Part shown: positions 24,641-37,281 of the stretch, piece after piece
Numbering within the stretch: position 1 is the stretch's first letter
How the letters are laid out: the number at the start of each line of letters is the position of its first letter
Source of the DNA: Gigaspora rosea
Lineage: Eukaryota; Glomeromycota; Glomeromycetes; Diversisporales; Gigasporaceae
NCBI GenBank assembly: GCA_003550325.1
Contig: QKWP01000803.1
Span: 1 to 64,000, forward strand
Direction: 5' to 3'
DNA: 64,000 nt
The notes under the pieces: model-generated
Seen by the model: the letters and a program-made list of their open reading frames with translations, nothing else
Told to the model about the DNA's origin: nothing
Databases searched by the model: none
Program-made: the position numbers and the translations under genes

Positions 24641-25373
24641 AGTAATACATTTGCTTTAAACAGTGCATTCAAGTTTTTGTTTTTCTCACATTTAAAAGTA
24701 AAATGAATTATAATAGTCATGAAAAATCCACGGACTTAGACCCTTTTACCCTTGGATACAATTATGAACATGGGATAGGGGTAGAAAAGGATGAACATAA
24801 GGCATTTGATTATTACCGAAAATCTGCGGATATGGGTAATGCTAAAGGAATATTCCAAGTTGGGCAATGTTATTATTATGGAATCGGCGTTGAAAAGAAT
24901 GAATACCAGTATTTTATATTTAATCAAAAATCTGCAGAATCTGCAGATATGGGACACTCTAGTGGAACAAATAATGTTGGATATTGTTATGAAAAAGGAG
25001 TCGGAGTTGAAAAAAATGAACATAAGGCATTCATTTATTATCAAAAATCTGCAAAGATGGGGCACGCTAAAGGAACAAATAATGTTGGATATTGTTATCT
25101 TAATGGAATTGGAGTTGAAAAGGATGAACATAAAGCATTCTTTTATTATCAAACATCTGCAGAAATGGGGCACGCTAGTGGAACATTTAATGTAGGATGT
25201 TTTTATGATCGTGGATTTGGAGTTGAAAAGGATGAACATAAGGCATTCATTTATTATCAAAAATTTGCAGAGATGGGGCACGCTAATGGAACATATAATG
25301 TTGGATATTGTTATGAAAATGGAATTGGAGTTGAAAAGGATGAACAAAAGGCATTCATTTATTATCAAAAATC

Positions 25374-25574
25374 TGCAGAGATGGGAAACGCTAAAGGAAC
25401 ATATAATGTTGGATATTATTATTATAATGGAATTGGAGTAGAAAAAGATGAACATAAGGCATTCTTTTATTATNTGCAGAGATGGGAAACGCTAAAGGAA
25501 CATATAATGTTGGATATTATTATTATAATGGAATTGGAGTAGAAAAAGATGAACATAAGGCATTCTTTTATTAT
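25374..25574 (+). other. Contig join: 100-bp exact duplicate around a single N
   Basis: Bases 25374-25473 are identical to 25475-25574, with one N at 25474. Taking out one copy plus the N (101 bp) restores the Sel1 reading frame. This is the mark of two contig ends that overlapped but were joined without merging. It is not a real repeat unit, since Sel1 units here are 108 bp. Confidence 0.9.
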
Positions 25575-25967
25575 CAAAAATCTGCTGACATGGGACATGC
25601 TAAAGGAATGAATAATGCTGCACGTCTTTATCAATTCGGTGAAGGGGTTAAAAGGACAAAATAAGGCATTTTTTTATTACCAAAAGGCTGCCGGAATGGG
25701 TAATACTAACGCGATTAATAACCTTGGTGAATGTTATCAAAATGGAATTGGCGTAAAAAAGGACTTTAAAAAGGCCTTTGAATTATACTTGAAATCTGCT
25801 AAATTCGGTAATGTTGATGGAATAAGAAATGTTGGATATTCTTATCGAAATGGGATTGGAACAAAAAAGGATTTAAAAGAGACTGAATATTGGTTTCGAG
25901 CGTAAGTTTTTTTTTTTAAAAAAAAAAATTGTATATAATACTAAATATTTAATGATTATAACTATAG

Positions 25968-25987
25968 AGAGAAAAATAAATTCCAAG
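25968..25987 (+). other. 20-nt micro-exon, unit 1 plus copy
   Basis: AGAGAAAAATAAATTCCAAG lies between the acceptor ACTATAG and the donor GTATAT. With it the phases fit: CGAGC plus this exon plus AAATAAA... reads RAEKNKFQE and then IKKYSYSDINDN. Without it no acceptor near 26062 gives an open frame into the kinase exon. The kinase exon has no ATG of its own nearby. This supports one Sel1-kinase fusion gene in place of two genes. Confidence 0.75.
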
Positions 25988-27150
25988 GTATATATATATA
26001 TTTTAGTTTTGGTTTAATTTGCAAGTCTTTATATTTATTGATTTAATAATAATAATAAATAGAAATAAAAAAATATTCATATTCTGATATTAATGACAAC
26101 GTGAAAAAAATATTGGATGACGAGAAATATCAATTATTATGGATTCCATATAATAATTTTGAAAATATTAAAGAGATTGGAAAGGGTGGATTCTCAACTG
26201 TTTATTATGCTAAATGTTTAATTGAATATAAAGATACTCATAATAAATATTCGTTCGCAATTAAAAGAATTCATGATCAAGATTTTTTTTGATGAGGTAA
26301 ATTTATGAAATTTTGTTTAATCATTGAATTTATGATTAATATTTTCTTTAAGTTGAAGGCGTTTTGCGAGATCGGTTACAAAAATCCATCATTCTTAAAA
26401 TGCTACGGACTGTCGAGAGATGATTCAGGAAATTACATTCTTATTTTTAAATATGCATAAAAGGGATCTTTACGTAATAATCTTCGTGAAGTATCACAAA
26501 TGGAATGGAAAGATAAATTAAATTTATTAAGTTGTATAACATTCGACCTTGAAGCAATTCATTCGCAAGAATTAGAACATCGAGATCTTCATAGTGGAAA
26601 TATTTTGCAAGACGAATTGGATAACGCTTATATTACTGATTTGGGACTCTCTAATACCAATACAAAAAAAGAAGTGTGCGGAGTTTTAACTTATATGGCA
26701 CCAGAGATTTTACAAGGACAATCATATACTCAAGCAGTTGATATTTATGCTTTGGGTATCATTATGACTGAAATATCATCAGGAAGAATGGCTTTTGATG
26801 ATTATAATTTTGATAATAAACTAGCGATAAAAATTTGCTTTGGATTAAGACCAGAGTTTACATCAGGTACACCTGATTGTTATATTAAATTAGCTAAGCG
26901 ATGCATGGATTCAACCACGAAAAAACGACCTACTATCCGATCTATTAATGGTTTAATTATTCATTGGATTGAGGAAATAGAAAATTCTGATGATGAAAAT
27001 GAAGTAAAAAGCCAATTTCTAGAAGCTGATAAAATTAAACCTATTATTGAGCCGACAAAAAAACATTCAATTTCTAATTATATTAGTGAACCTATCGATA
27101 TACATAAAATATCCAAAGGGTTAGGATTTGAAATTCCTGATAGTGTATAA

Positions 27151-29608
27151 AAGGTCTATATAGTAAGTATTATGGTTAGACATTGTAGGTTAGCATGGAT
27201 TTCAAAAGAAAATTAATTTTATCGTGCTCAGAGCTCGATGATATATTGAATATTAATATATACCATCTTGAGCCTACATCAATACGAAAAAGAACAGATC
27301 TAATCATCAAAAAAAGGGTTCAATATAAAAATTAAATTTTAAGTCACGTAAACCATGCATATTACTGTCGTCACACGCATTCATTTATGCAATAATTAAA
27401 CTTAAGACAAGTCCACAAAGTTTCTTTTAATCATTATTTAGATCACTATTTATTTTTAATAACATTTCATTTTTTAATCTGAAAGTTTACGTTTATAAGA
27501 TCATTTCGATATGATTATTTTGCATAGATATATCTTTATCTTTAAACATCAACCTCTTTAAATTATGATGCGTGATTTGTTAATCAAATAACTGATATAA
27601 TTTTTGAAAGCCCGCATTCTTAATGTATTTGTCTATACAAGTAAGAAAATTTGATACTCTGCAGAATTTTAAAAAACACACTTGCAATAATGTTAATAAG
27701 GTGTATTTAAAGTGATTGTATTTTAGTTTACACATTTAGAAGGATCTTATTTTATTAATTATTATACAGTATTTCGAAGTTATTGACCTAAAATGCAAAT
27801 CTAAGAATATTCTTTTATTTAGAGTCAATTCTTTGATAATTTGGTTGTTCTTAAAGTTAATCTTTGAATGAACTTTTATTTCACAAAATAACTGACTTAT
27901 TACTATGATGCTGTGCTTCAATAACCCTATCCATCAATGCTTAGAGCTCTAAGGTTCGATCTGAGTTAGTTGAAAATCGAAACCAATTCAAATACTCAGT
28001 TGCAAATGTAAATGAATTAGTCATTCCTAAAATATCAAATTGATGAGATTAAACAACAACTTCTTCTGTAAAAATTATATATTTCGAGGATAGGTCATAG
28101 TAAGACATGCAAAACGAAACTCTCGATGCATCTATGATGTTAATTAACTCATGCACTTGGACTAAAAAAACACAATAGCTTAAAATTTATAATGATAAAG
28201 TTGTAAAACTGCAATCTCGGAATGTAATTTTAAACGCTCTAATTTGTGCTATCCATGATATGAATTACATTATATAGTCTTAGTGTGTGAAATTTATGTT
28301 CTCACTAAGAGTATTTTTCAAGTCCTTAATGGTCTCAAGAATTTTAATTTCCCAATATAAATCGGAGCAAAATCACGTGTTAGTTGACCAATCAAATTAT
28401 AGAATTTTGATGATCGAAAAACCTTATATGGGCGGATTTGACTCCAAATCGATTATATCACATTATGTTATAATTTGGGTTAGAAACATTATGGCGTTAA
28501 TACTGTAAATATATATAATATAAATTGCACATAAATTTATCACACGAAGGATAATTTTTAAGGCTTTTAATAATACAGTATATAATTCTTCTATATAAAA
28601 AAAAAAAAAAAAAAAACATGACAAGTCTCTTAGGAAATAAATATTGAACACTATCATTTTCGAAATTAATTTCATAATACTTACAATATTTTCACAAAGA
28701 GTATTTCACTTTACACCTGTACTTTTAAAAATATTTGTTTGTTCCATAATAAATATTTCAAAATTTTTGTTTCTCGATCTTCTATGCAATTCATATATTT
28801 AGCACGATAACCTAAAGACTTTAAAAAAAAGAGGTTTGTAAATACGAAGGTGCTAAAAAAAAATAAAATAAACAAAAGACAGAAAACCTGATATAAAATC
28901 TTATTTAAAAGCTAATATTTTTTAGTTTCAATACCTTTCGCTTATTTCTACCTATTTCTACTCATTTCTACTCATTTCAACAAAAACCCATTTACAACCC
29001 ATCTACAAACCGCGATTGCGAGCAGATTCAAGAGAGATAATTGTTTATGATTGGTTTAGAAATCATCAGATCGTAAGATTGATTTTAGTGTTAGGACAAA
29101 TTCGTAATAATCCCAAAATTTACATAAAACAAATTTATTTGATTGGCGCAAATTTGAAGATCTTATTTTCAAATTCGCGATCATCACAAAATTTACATAG
29201 TGATCGGAGCCAAATCAGCCTAAACCTGCCTTGATGGGTTAATTAAAAATGTCGGGAAAGGCAATTTTGCTTATAATATACCACCTAAAGCCTATCTAAC
29301 TTTAATCTAAGATGCCTTAACCCTAAAGTTAATTCGATAAAATATAATCTGCTCCGCTTAGACGTCCCCTTTTTAGGAGTTTGTATTACCGGAGCAAATA
29401 AGTAAAACCGGTTAGAGCTAATTAGATGATCTACATACTGCATTAATTGCATTCTTGATTTCTATATATAAGTGCCCATCTAACTGCATCAAAAAGGCTA
29501 TCCTAACCCTAAGTAAATTAAACTCCGCTTTTAACCTTCTCCTTTTAGGAAACAATGACTGATAGAAACGAAAAGGGCACAATGCATACATGAATTCCGA
29601 AAAATATC
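27151..29608. other. Spacer S3 of unit 1
   Basis: I see no gene. About 27151-28361 is homologous to 45745-46986 downstream of the unit 2 plus gene; beyond that the two differ. A run of 20 A is near 28596-28615. ATTTCTACTC repeats lie near 28946-28975. The open frames here are short and not conserved. Confidence 0.6.
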
Positions 29609-29620
29609 TATATAATAAGG
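29609..29620 (+). promoter_or_regulatory. TATA-like box of the intact BTB-TLDc gene
   Basis: TATATAATAAGG lies 94 bp before the start codon. The unit 1 copy has TATAAATAAGG at 98 bp, and the 90 bp between box and ATG are strongly alike in both. Core promoter role is inferred. Confidence 0.55.
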
Positions 29621-29702
29621 CTAAAATCAATTTTGCTGAATGTTCACTTATTATCATTCAAGCTCATTTTTTCAATACCAATAAATACGTATTTCCGTAG
29701 AC

Positions 29703-31475
29703 ATGAATAACGTCTTTAATCAAAATCTTTTAAGTAATAATTTTTTAAATTTACTTCAAAGTTCTGAAGGTTTTGATACAAAAATTATAGTTGGTGAAGA
29801 ACCGAATACTAAGGAATTTAAAGTACATTCAATTATCTTATCATCAAGGTCTGCTTACTTTAAAAATGCATTATCATCCCGGTGGGCAAAGAGAGAAAAT
29901 GGAATTATCACTTTCAATAAGCCTAATATTTCTCCATTGGTATTTGAAGTTCTTATAAAGTAAGTTTTCTTCATATATTTATATATATATATATATATAT
30001 ATAGATTTTATTATAGCAAAAAAAGTATTGATATGAAACTAAAACGGTGATTTATTTTCCATAAAATGTATAGTTATATTTATACAGGAATATTTTCTGC
30101 CGAAAATAATGTTAGCCTTGTTGACATTTTTATTTCTGCTGACGAGATTGAATTACTTGAGCTTTGCAAACAAATTAAGAAACATTTGCTTGAAACTGAA
30201 TCGGCGTGGAAATTCCCAAAAGATTTTATTACATTATGTCAACATAATGATATTGATTTATATAATGTTGCAATTTATCTTGTATGTAAAAATCCCAAGG
30301 TTGTTTTTGAATCCAAAGAGTTCATAGAATTAGGAGATGATCATCTAATCAGTTTGTTGAAAAGTGATGACCTTCGACTAGATGAAATTGAAATTTGGGA
30401 CTATTTAGTTAGATGGGGAATCAAAAATAGTAATTCAATTTTATCTGATGATCTAACTAAATGGAATCCAACAGATCCCGTGGAACTTGAAAAAACGATA
30501 CATAATTGTATTCCTCACATTAGATTTTCCCAAATGACACTTCATGAACTTCGTTCAATTAAGACTAAATATAAAACCATTCTCCCAGATCTTTCTGATG
30601 AAATTTTCCTTAACTTAGATCCTAGGTACAATCTTTTACAAAAAAGAGTGTCAGCTTATCCTTTTGATTCTAAAATTATTGACGCTAAAGACGCAGCATT
30701 GATTGCAACCTGGATTGATAATAAACAAGGAATGCCTTATCATTTTAAAGAAATTCCTTTCAAATTTGAATGTATTTATCGTGCAAGCGAGGAAAGTTTT
30801 AGTATTAAAAAGTTTCATGAAAATTGTGATAATAAAGGACCAACTGTTGTCATAATTAAAGTTCGAAATTCAGAGGAAATAATTGGTGGATATAATCCGT
30901 TAGATTGGCGTAGTGTAAAATTAACTAACGATAGATTGATACCATCTAGTATTTATAATAATTATAGATGTAAAACTTCGAAAAGTTTTATATTTTCATT
31001 ATTATCATTTTCAAGGGGAGCAATTCCCCGATTAAGTCGTATCTCTACTAAAAATGAAGCAATCATTTGGTGTAAAAATAAAGGGCCGTGCTTTGGTTTT
31101 CAAGATTTGTGGATACAAAATAATTCTTCACTAAATTCTGCCTGTGGTATAAGCAAGAAACACTCTTATGAGATGGAAATTACTGAAAATGATACTTTTG
31201 AAATAGAAGAATATGAAGTATTTCAAATTACCAATGAGAAATTCTTATTTAGAATGCATAAATTTATTAAGGGAATTTTGTTTCTGGATCGAAGAATGAA
31301 TAAATTTATTAAGGGAATCTTGTTTTCTGTATTTATTATTTTATTTATCTTTATTAAGGCATTCTTTTTTTCTGGAGTTCTTCTGTTTAAATTTATTAAG
31401 GGATACCCGCTTCATGTATCTATTATTATATTTTGTCTTTTAATAATAATGATGTTTTTAAAACGTTACCTGTAG
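29703..31475 (+). CDS. BTB-BACK-TLDc protein with hydrophobic tail
   Basis: Two exons, 29703-29959 and 30074-31475, with a 114-nt intron (GTAAGT ... TATAG). The join is in phase and gives 552 residues. Order: BTB domain (about 1-130, EGFDTKIIVGEE, SAYFKNALSS, YIYTGIFS), BACK-like helices (about 140-250, LCQHNDIDLYN, DDLRLDEIEIWDYLVRWG), and TLDc domain (about 310-480, IIDAKDAALIATWIDNKQ, VVIIKVRNSEEIIGGYNP, GPCFGFQDLWI). BTB-BACK proteins are often Cullin-3 adaptors; TLDc is linked to V-ATPase regulation and oxidative stress. The last 75 residues are repeated KFIKGILFSxFIILF segments that look membrane-spanning. It is the only whole copy of three in the window. Start chosen by conservation with 6302. 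Confidence 0.9.
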
Positions 31476-32262
31476 CTCATAATTTTGATTATGAAACCAC
31501 CTTTCGCATTCTAATAAAATCTTATTCTAATATTTTGATATAAGAATTTTCTTGTTTAAAATTAATCCTTAAATTTTTATATTTATTTCTAGTTTATTTA
31601 CAATAAAAATTTTATTTAACATTCTTTTCTAAGATAATTACACAATTTTTTTTCAAAAAAAAACATAATTTACCTTTTTCCAGGTTTTTTCACCACCGCC
31701 ATGCTCAGCATGGTGGGTAGCTCAGATTATTTCGTAAAATTTTCGACATAACAAACTTGTATCCACAAGTCATTCCTAACTTGTTTAAGCATGTGCAGTT
31801 CTTCTGTTATGCCAATACAAAGAACCTTAAAGGCATTAGCCTGAATTTCGAATTACACTGAAGATCGGTATATTTAGACATTCATTATAACGAATTTCAC
31901 GAGTCACGAAACCATATCCTTGTGAATCAATAAAGTGTTGAAGAAGAAAATATGTAATATATGTAATACAAGGCAATAAAGAGATTCAAATATAATGAAT
32001 AAAAAAAAAAACGAAACATGTAACAATAAAGAATTATCTTTATAAATATCAACAGAAAGATTAGCGATTATTAATAATTATTATTATCGTCATTGATAAA
32101 ACGCGCAATTTTTATTGTACGTATTATTATCAGTAGTTTATTACATTGCTGTGGTCATTGCATCACGAATTGACCTGGGTCATTTCACGATCGGTGAAAA
32201 TCGAGAAATAACACATATCAATTCAAAATCGACGTAACTTCAGAAATGAAACGGAACACCAC
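31476..32262. other. Intergenic region after the BTB-TLDc gene, unit 2
   Basis: No gene. The first 150 bp match the 3' flank of the other BTB copies, after which the sequence is unlike units 1 and 3 until about 33486. A tight hairpin (CCACCGCCATGC / GCATGGTGGG, 31693-31716) is the most structured point. It could mark the end of another inserted element. Confidence 0.45.
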
Positions 32263-32977
32263 CCCTATGAAAAAAGTGGTCCAGGTGGTGTTACGGTTTA
32301 GCACGGAGGTGTCCGTGATGGCACGTGCACTGTGGCACGTATATATACGACACACGGAATGGCACGTGTTTAAAATGATACGTATCGGCACGTTGTGTAT
32401 GTCCACAATGACACGTGTAAGATTTTTATACGGAATGGCACGTATTCGGGATGACACGTATAGGCACATTAGTTGGAATTACACGTATTTAATGGCACGT
32501 GTATCTCGTGTAGCCAATAAAATCGCAGGATCAGGTGTAACGTGAAAATTCAAAACAAACGAAATTTTTTAAAAAATCATCTGTACCTCCAAATCTCATC
32601 TATGAAAATGAAATGCTTTTTAATTCCTAAAAAAAAAAATTCCTTGCAAAATTTTGCTATAGGCATGTTTGTTACCACCCTTCACAATTATACTGTACTC
32701 TAACTAAATTGAATTCATTCTTATCGTAAGAAATATATGCACGTAAACTTACGTGTGCCTCGACCCGTGCCAAAACACGTGAATTTTGGCTTAGTAAAGT
32801 GCAGCAAAACCCGGTCCATTTACGGTCCAAAATGTCCGGGCAGACGGTCCAATTCGGACCATTTTAGTCGTGCCAACACGGAACTCGCACGTGCAAACCC
32901 GTCTCTTTAGCCGTTCCACAGATCACCGTGCTTTTCCGTAGAACCACGTGCATATCCGGACGGATTTTTTTATAGGG
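32263..32977. mobile_element. 715-bp MITE, CCCTATAAG family, second member
   Basis: The ends CCCTATGAAAAAAG and TTTTTTTATAGGG are inverted, with CAC on both sides (32260-32262, 32978-32980). It matches the element at 20204-20864 in ends, duplication length and style. The inside carries many GGCACGTG / CACGTGT words on the left, and CCGTGCC and CACGTG words near the right. No gene. Confidence 0.85.
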
Positions 32978-33191
32978 CACCTAATTCCGTTTCATCATAT
33001 GATATTACGCCTGAACTACTGAACTACACGAATATTAAATCCGGTATGCTCATATAAGTACAATAGCAGTAGGTTACACTAGCACAGCCATTAACATGTG
33101 AAACCATCAATCAAATGCAAGATTTTGTTAACACCATTATAGATGGCGGTTAACCATACATTCCATTATGCAAACATGACTATGTTCCTGG

Positions 33192-33482
33192 TAGTGTTCC
33201 GCACGGATCGGATCGGATAGATATTTTTAAAGACCCGAATCCGATCCGAAATTTCAAATCGGGTCCAAGTATAGATTCGAATCATTGCATAAATATACAG
33301 ATCCGGATCCTGACCGGATCCGAAGAACTCGTTACATATGAAGGATCGGATCTTTTCGGATCTTTTCGGGTCTTAATATGGATCCGAATCCGACAGACCG
33401 AATCCGGATCCTTGATTTTTGGGATCCGACGAGTACGGATCCGGATCGGATCCGGATCTCGGATCGGGTCTGCGGAACACTA
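33192..33482. mobile_element. 291-bp hAT-like MITE with GGATCC repeats
   Basis: TAGTGTTCCGCACGGATCGG at the left and its counterpart GGGTCTGCGGAACACTA at the right are inverted. GTTCCTGG flanks both sides exactly (33184-33191, 33483-33490), an 8-bp duplication. The inside is made of GGATCCGGATC / CGGATCGGATC words and is self-complementary throughout. TIR style and 8-bp duplication indicate hAT. Confidence 0.9.
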
Positions 33483-33536
33483 GTTCCTGGTATAGCCAAG
33501 ACTTCTCGTTTTTCAAATCACTAACATATAAATTTA

Positions 33537-34187
33537 GGGGAATTTACATAGAAAAGCCCGGAAAATGAATATAATTACAAATAAGTGCCCAAAGTAGAAA
33601 TAATTACATATAAAGGCCCAGATTTTGACATTTTACAATTAAGGGCCAAAGTAAATTTGAATGTCATCACTGTATATATTACTGCTTTATATATTTTATA
33701 TTCCATACCCTTTTTCGCTTAACGACCTTTATTTTGATCAAGATAAGTTCGACTAGATTAAGCACGATATTTATCAATATCATAATGTTTATTTGGCTCT
33801 AAACTAAACTGTCTAGTTATAAAACATGATTCACATTTTGACGCGTTAATTGAAGATATTTAGAACCGCAAAAACTCATTTATTCGTAGAGAAAGTTAAA
33901 TTACTTACCTTTAATAATTGGCTAAAATAGTTATAATTTTACGTGCAAGACGCTAAGAAGATAAATGAAATGCTGAGTAAAAAGTAATACGTTTAACTGC
34001 CAAAAGAAAATTACATTTATATATTTTCAAATGTTAAAAACTTATTACTAAATCTAATTATTTACGATAAATTTGGGCCCTTGTTTGTAATATTTTTCAA
34101 AATTTGGGCCCTTATATGTAATTATTTCCACTTTAGGCCCTTATGTGTAATTATTTTCATTTTCCAGGGCCTGATATGTAAATTCCC
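33537..34187. mobile_element. 651-bp Mutator-like MITE with 9-bp duplication
   Basis: GGGGAATTTACATA starts the left arm and TATGTAAATTCCC ends the right arm. The arms agree for about 130 bp and each holds several GGGCCC-containing AATTACA...AAGGGCC repeats. ATAAATTTA flanks both sides (33528-33536, 34188-34196). Long arms plus a 9-bp duplication are typical of Mutator-like elements. The unit 1 position near 16974 is empty. Confidence 0.88.
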
Positions 34188-37100
34188 ATAAATTTAAGAT
34201 ATTAAGTGTGATATTAATAAAAATGATGATATTAATATTTAATGAAAAAGAGGTAAATAAACCAAAATTTGTTTTACAGATTTCCCGTACAAATTCTTCT
34301 ACAAACGTAAAGCATATCGACTTGGATCAATATGGCACGTAATTGTATAATAAACATAAATTTATATGTAGATATAAAAACTAAGGAAGTTTTAAGTTGG
34401 CAACCAACTTTTAAAAATATCAAAAGTTATGATACGGCACACATAAATTATCCGATTAAGCAGTTATTTTCTAGGAAATAATCATATACAAAAATTCTAT
34501 GATACAGGCCATATTGATGCGAAGCAAATAAAGATTAAGTATCTAAAAAAAAAAAAAAAAAAAAAGCGTGTTAGTCGTTATGAGTACATGCAAAATATTA
34601 ATGCGTAGTACTGTAAAATAAAGTATGAAATGCCTAAAAAATAAGCTAATCGTTCGAGTGCACAAAATATGAAGTGGAAGTGAATTCCCGAGTGGTCACA
34701 TATATTCCAGAACAAACTTTGTACTTATTTCGATATGCTATCAAAAAATATCATCATAAATATGTGATAGTATCGTATGCAAGCTTTTTGGTTTAAATAA
34801 ATAAATGAAACATTGTTATGTCTTTTTGAGCTTAGTTAAAGCGTAAAAAACATAAAAGAACTTACACATCCAAATAAATAGCTGCAAGAAATGAAGCTAG
34901 AGAAATAAAAAAGTTTAATGACGTAAGAAGCATCGAAAAAGTAAATCAGAAAAGAGACAAGTTCGTCATTTAACAACAATAATAGTAATATAAAGTGAAA
35001 GCAAATACAAATCAAGTCGAACTGACAAATAAAGATTTTTAATTTAAATTTTAAAAAAATATCATTCTCAAAGTTTCTTGTACAGTACTTTGCAGATCTC
35101 CATCATAATTATGGTCTTACTTATAGAGAATCTTTCCTTCGATATACAATATTACTTTCTTCTAAGTTATACGTAGCAAAGATAAATTGATGCTATAAAC
35201 GTATAATAATCGGTGTTGGGCAACTGTCATAATTGAAAAATTGGACATATAAAGTTTTATATTGTATGTCCAAAACTCTTCAAAATCATTAGAATTGAAT
35301 TTGCTTTACTTGAGAGTAAGTTATAGCATTTTAAAATATACGATTTTTATTATAAAATTATTATAATAAATTTCTTTTTAAAATCTTACATTCCGTAAAT
35401 TCTCGAAATAACGGTAGTGGGCCATCATATCGCGCTGCACTATGTTTGTATACGGTGCAACTACCGGATGGTTATAATTTATTAATCGGTAATACAAACC
35501 CACCGATAACAAACAAAATTTAGGATAAGTATAAGCGTGGGTTTAGTGGATGGGTTACAATTAATAAGGAAATAGTTATTAATTTCGCTTTTTACTTTAT
35601 TAGGTCAGAATATTATAACGAAAAAATTTAATCGATAGTATTACGGGAAGAGATAATCAGAATTACACAATAAAAGCAGATTTTATTAAGATAAGTAATG
35701 TTACAACTAAAATTGAAAGAATAACACTAATCGTTGCTAACACTATATTCTATCGTTTCTTAGACATATAACTACTTAAGGGTATTTAAGGTGTTGTTAT
35801 TTCTATTCTATTTGTAATTATACTTAACCCCGCATAACGTATCGCTTATATACTTTTTTCTAATTTGTTGGTTGAAAACCACATTTGATAGATTACGACC
35901 TCCTTGTGTGGTTCCAAACCTTCTATATTGGTTTGCAACCCATTCTGATGGTTTGTAACCAATTCTGATGGTTTGTAACCACCTGTTTATTCTATTACCA
36001 ATATTCCAGAGCTTACCAATCCGTAATACAAAAAAAAATTAACATAAACAAATAAAAAATAAAAAAATTTTAATAACCTTCCATATTAAGCACAACAACG
36101 TATTAATTTGTGAAATCTACATTAATTTATTAATATATAAAAAGTTAACAAAGTTAATGAACATTTAACATAATATGCATGTTAATTCAATAATCAAATA
36201 AAAAAAAAACTAACATCTTAATAACTGTATAGTCCTTGCATATTTTTTATCGTTATAAGATAGACTTCATTGATTTTTTCATATTAATATAAAGAACATT
36301 ATATAAGATTATTTAACAAGATGGTCGGTATATAGATTGCTTATATTGTTGAGCTTTATGGTTGTCAAAATTAATAACATCGATAAAGAATCGTGCATTT
36401 ATAATACTTTAAATTGTTTAACAATAGTGATATTTCAAGACGATTCAAGTTTGCGAAGCAGGTTTTATTATCACTATTTATAGCAAAAAAAATCAAATTT
36501 AAAAGCATTGTATATAGTCTAATCTCTTGTTCTTATCCTTTACTGTGCTATTGCTTGGGCAATAAGAAAATTCCCAAAGTGCAAATTATTCTTATAGGAA
36601 AATAGATGGATCATCATATACTTGTTTTCATCTTTTCATCCTGATTTTGACAGTTCTGACAAATTTGATTTTTTTTTAACACTGATCGATACTTTATTAT
36701 GGAAGTAAACTCTGATATTCTGTGCATATATAACAAAAGCTAATTAAATTAATAGTATATTTGATGAAGTTAAGCGCAAAACCAATCTATATAATTTCTA
36801 TGCAAAATGATGTATCAAATTTTGCAGATCGCAGCTAACACATTGCTGTCTGTTGAGAATATAGGTATTATTTTAAGAATATGAAAGTCATAAATTATAA
36901 AAATATTTTATTTGCTTGACTTTTATTAAGAGAATCATACAATCGCGAGACAATCAACATGTGAATCGAGATCTGCAAAATTGAAATTTTGATCAAAGAT
37001 ACTTCACTTTGCAAACCGCAATAATAAACTACACGCAACATAAATGTATTTAGTTTTATGATTGGCTCTATGTGAAGATTAACTTGATGTTGACATTGTT

Positions 37101-37281
37101 GCAAGATCATCTAATATGATATTCAACCTAAAAATGAAATGATTAAGAGTATTTACGATTTAATAAATATTAAATGAAAACTTTATAAACTTTTTTTTAA
37201 ATTTAACGTTACATAACATGATGTGTTCAGTATTGTATATGATTTGTAGACTCCACTATATACCTTTTATAAATTATCAGG
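34188..37281. other. Spacer S1 of unit 2
   Basis: This is homologous to 16980-19850 and 54160-57730 and holds no supported gene. About 35455-36100 has no counterpart in units 1 or 3 and includes GGTTTGTAACCA-type repeated words near 35930-35985. It looks like a further insertion, but I could not define ends or a duplication. Confidence 0.55.

Larger units (their letters stand above)
24703..27150 (+). pseudogene. Sel1-repeat/protein-kinase gene, unit 1 plus
   Basis: Exons by homology with 43322-45744 are 24703-25901 (about ten 36-residue Sel1 repeats, consensus KAFIYYQKSAEMGHAKGTYN then VGYCY and NGIGVEKDEH), 25968-25987 (micro-exon), 26063-26296 (GKGGFSTVYY glycine loop, FAIKRI lysine) and 26353-27150. 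The last exon has HRDLHSGN, DLG in place of DFG, APE, and DIYALGIIMTE. The product would be a soluble signalling kinase with a solenoid scaffold. Damage: a 2-nt loss near 25655, one extra T in the T run at 26284-26290, and a stop TAA at 26458. A contig join at 25474 adds an artificial shift. Homopolymer errors could explain part of this, so a working allele is possible. Confidence 0.82.

Noticed and set aside
24736-25455. Long minus-strand open frame opposite the Sel1 gene
   Set aside because: Antisense shadow of a repeat-coding exon; its repeats mirror the Sel1 units. The same holds for 43355-43978.
29290-29540. CCTAACCCTAA words resembling telomere repeats
   Set aside because: Only isolated CTAACCCTAA words occur, without an array.
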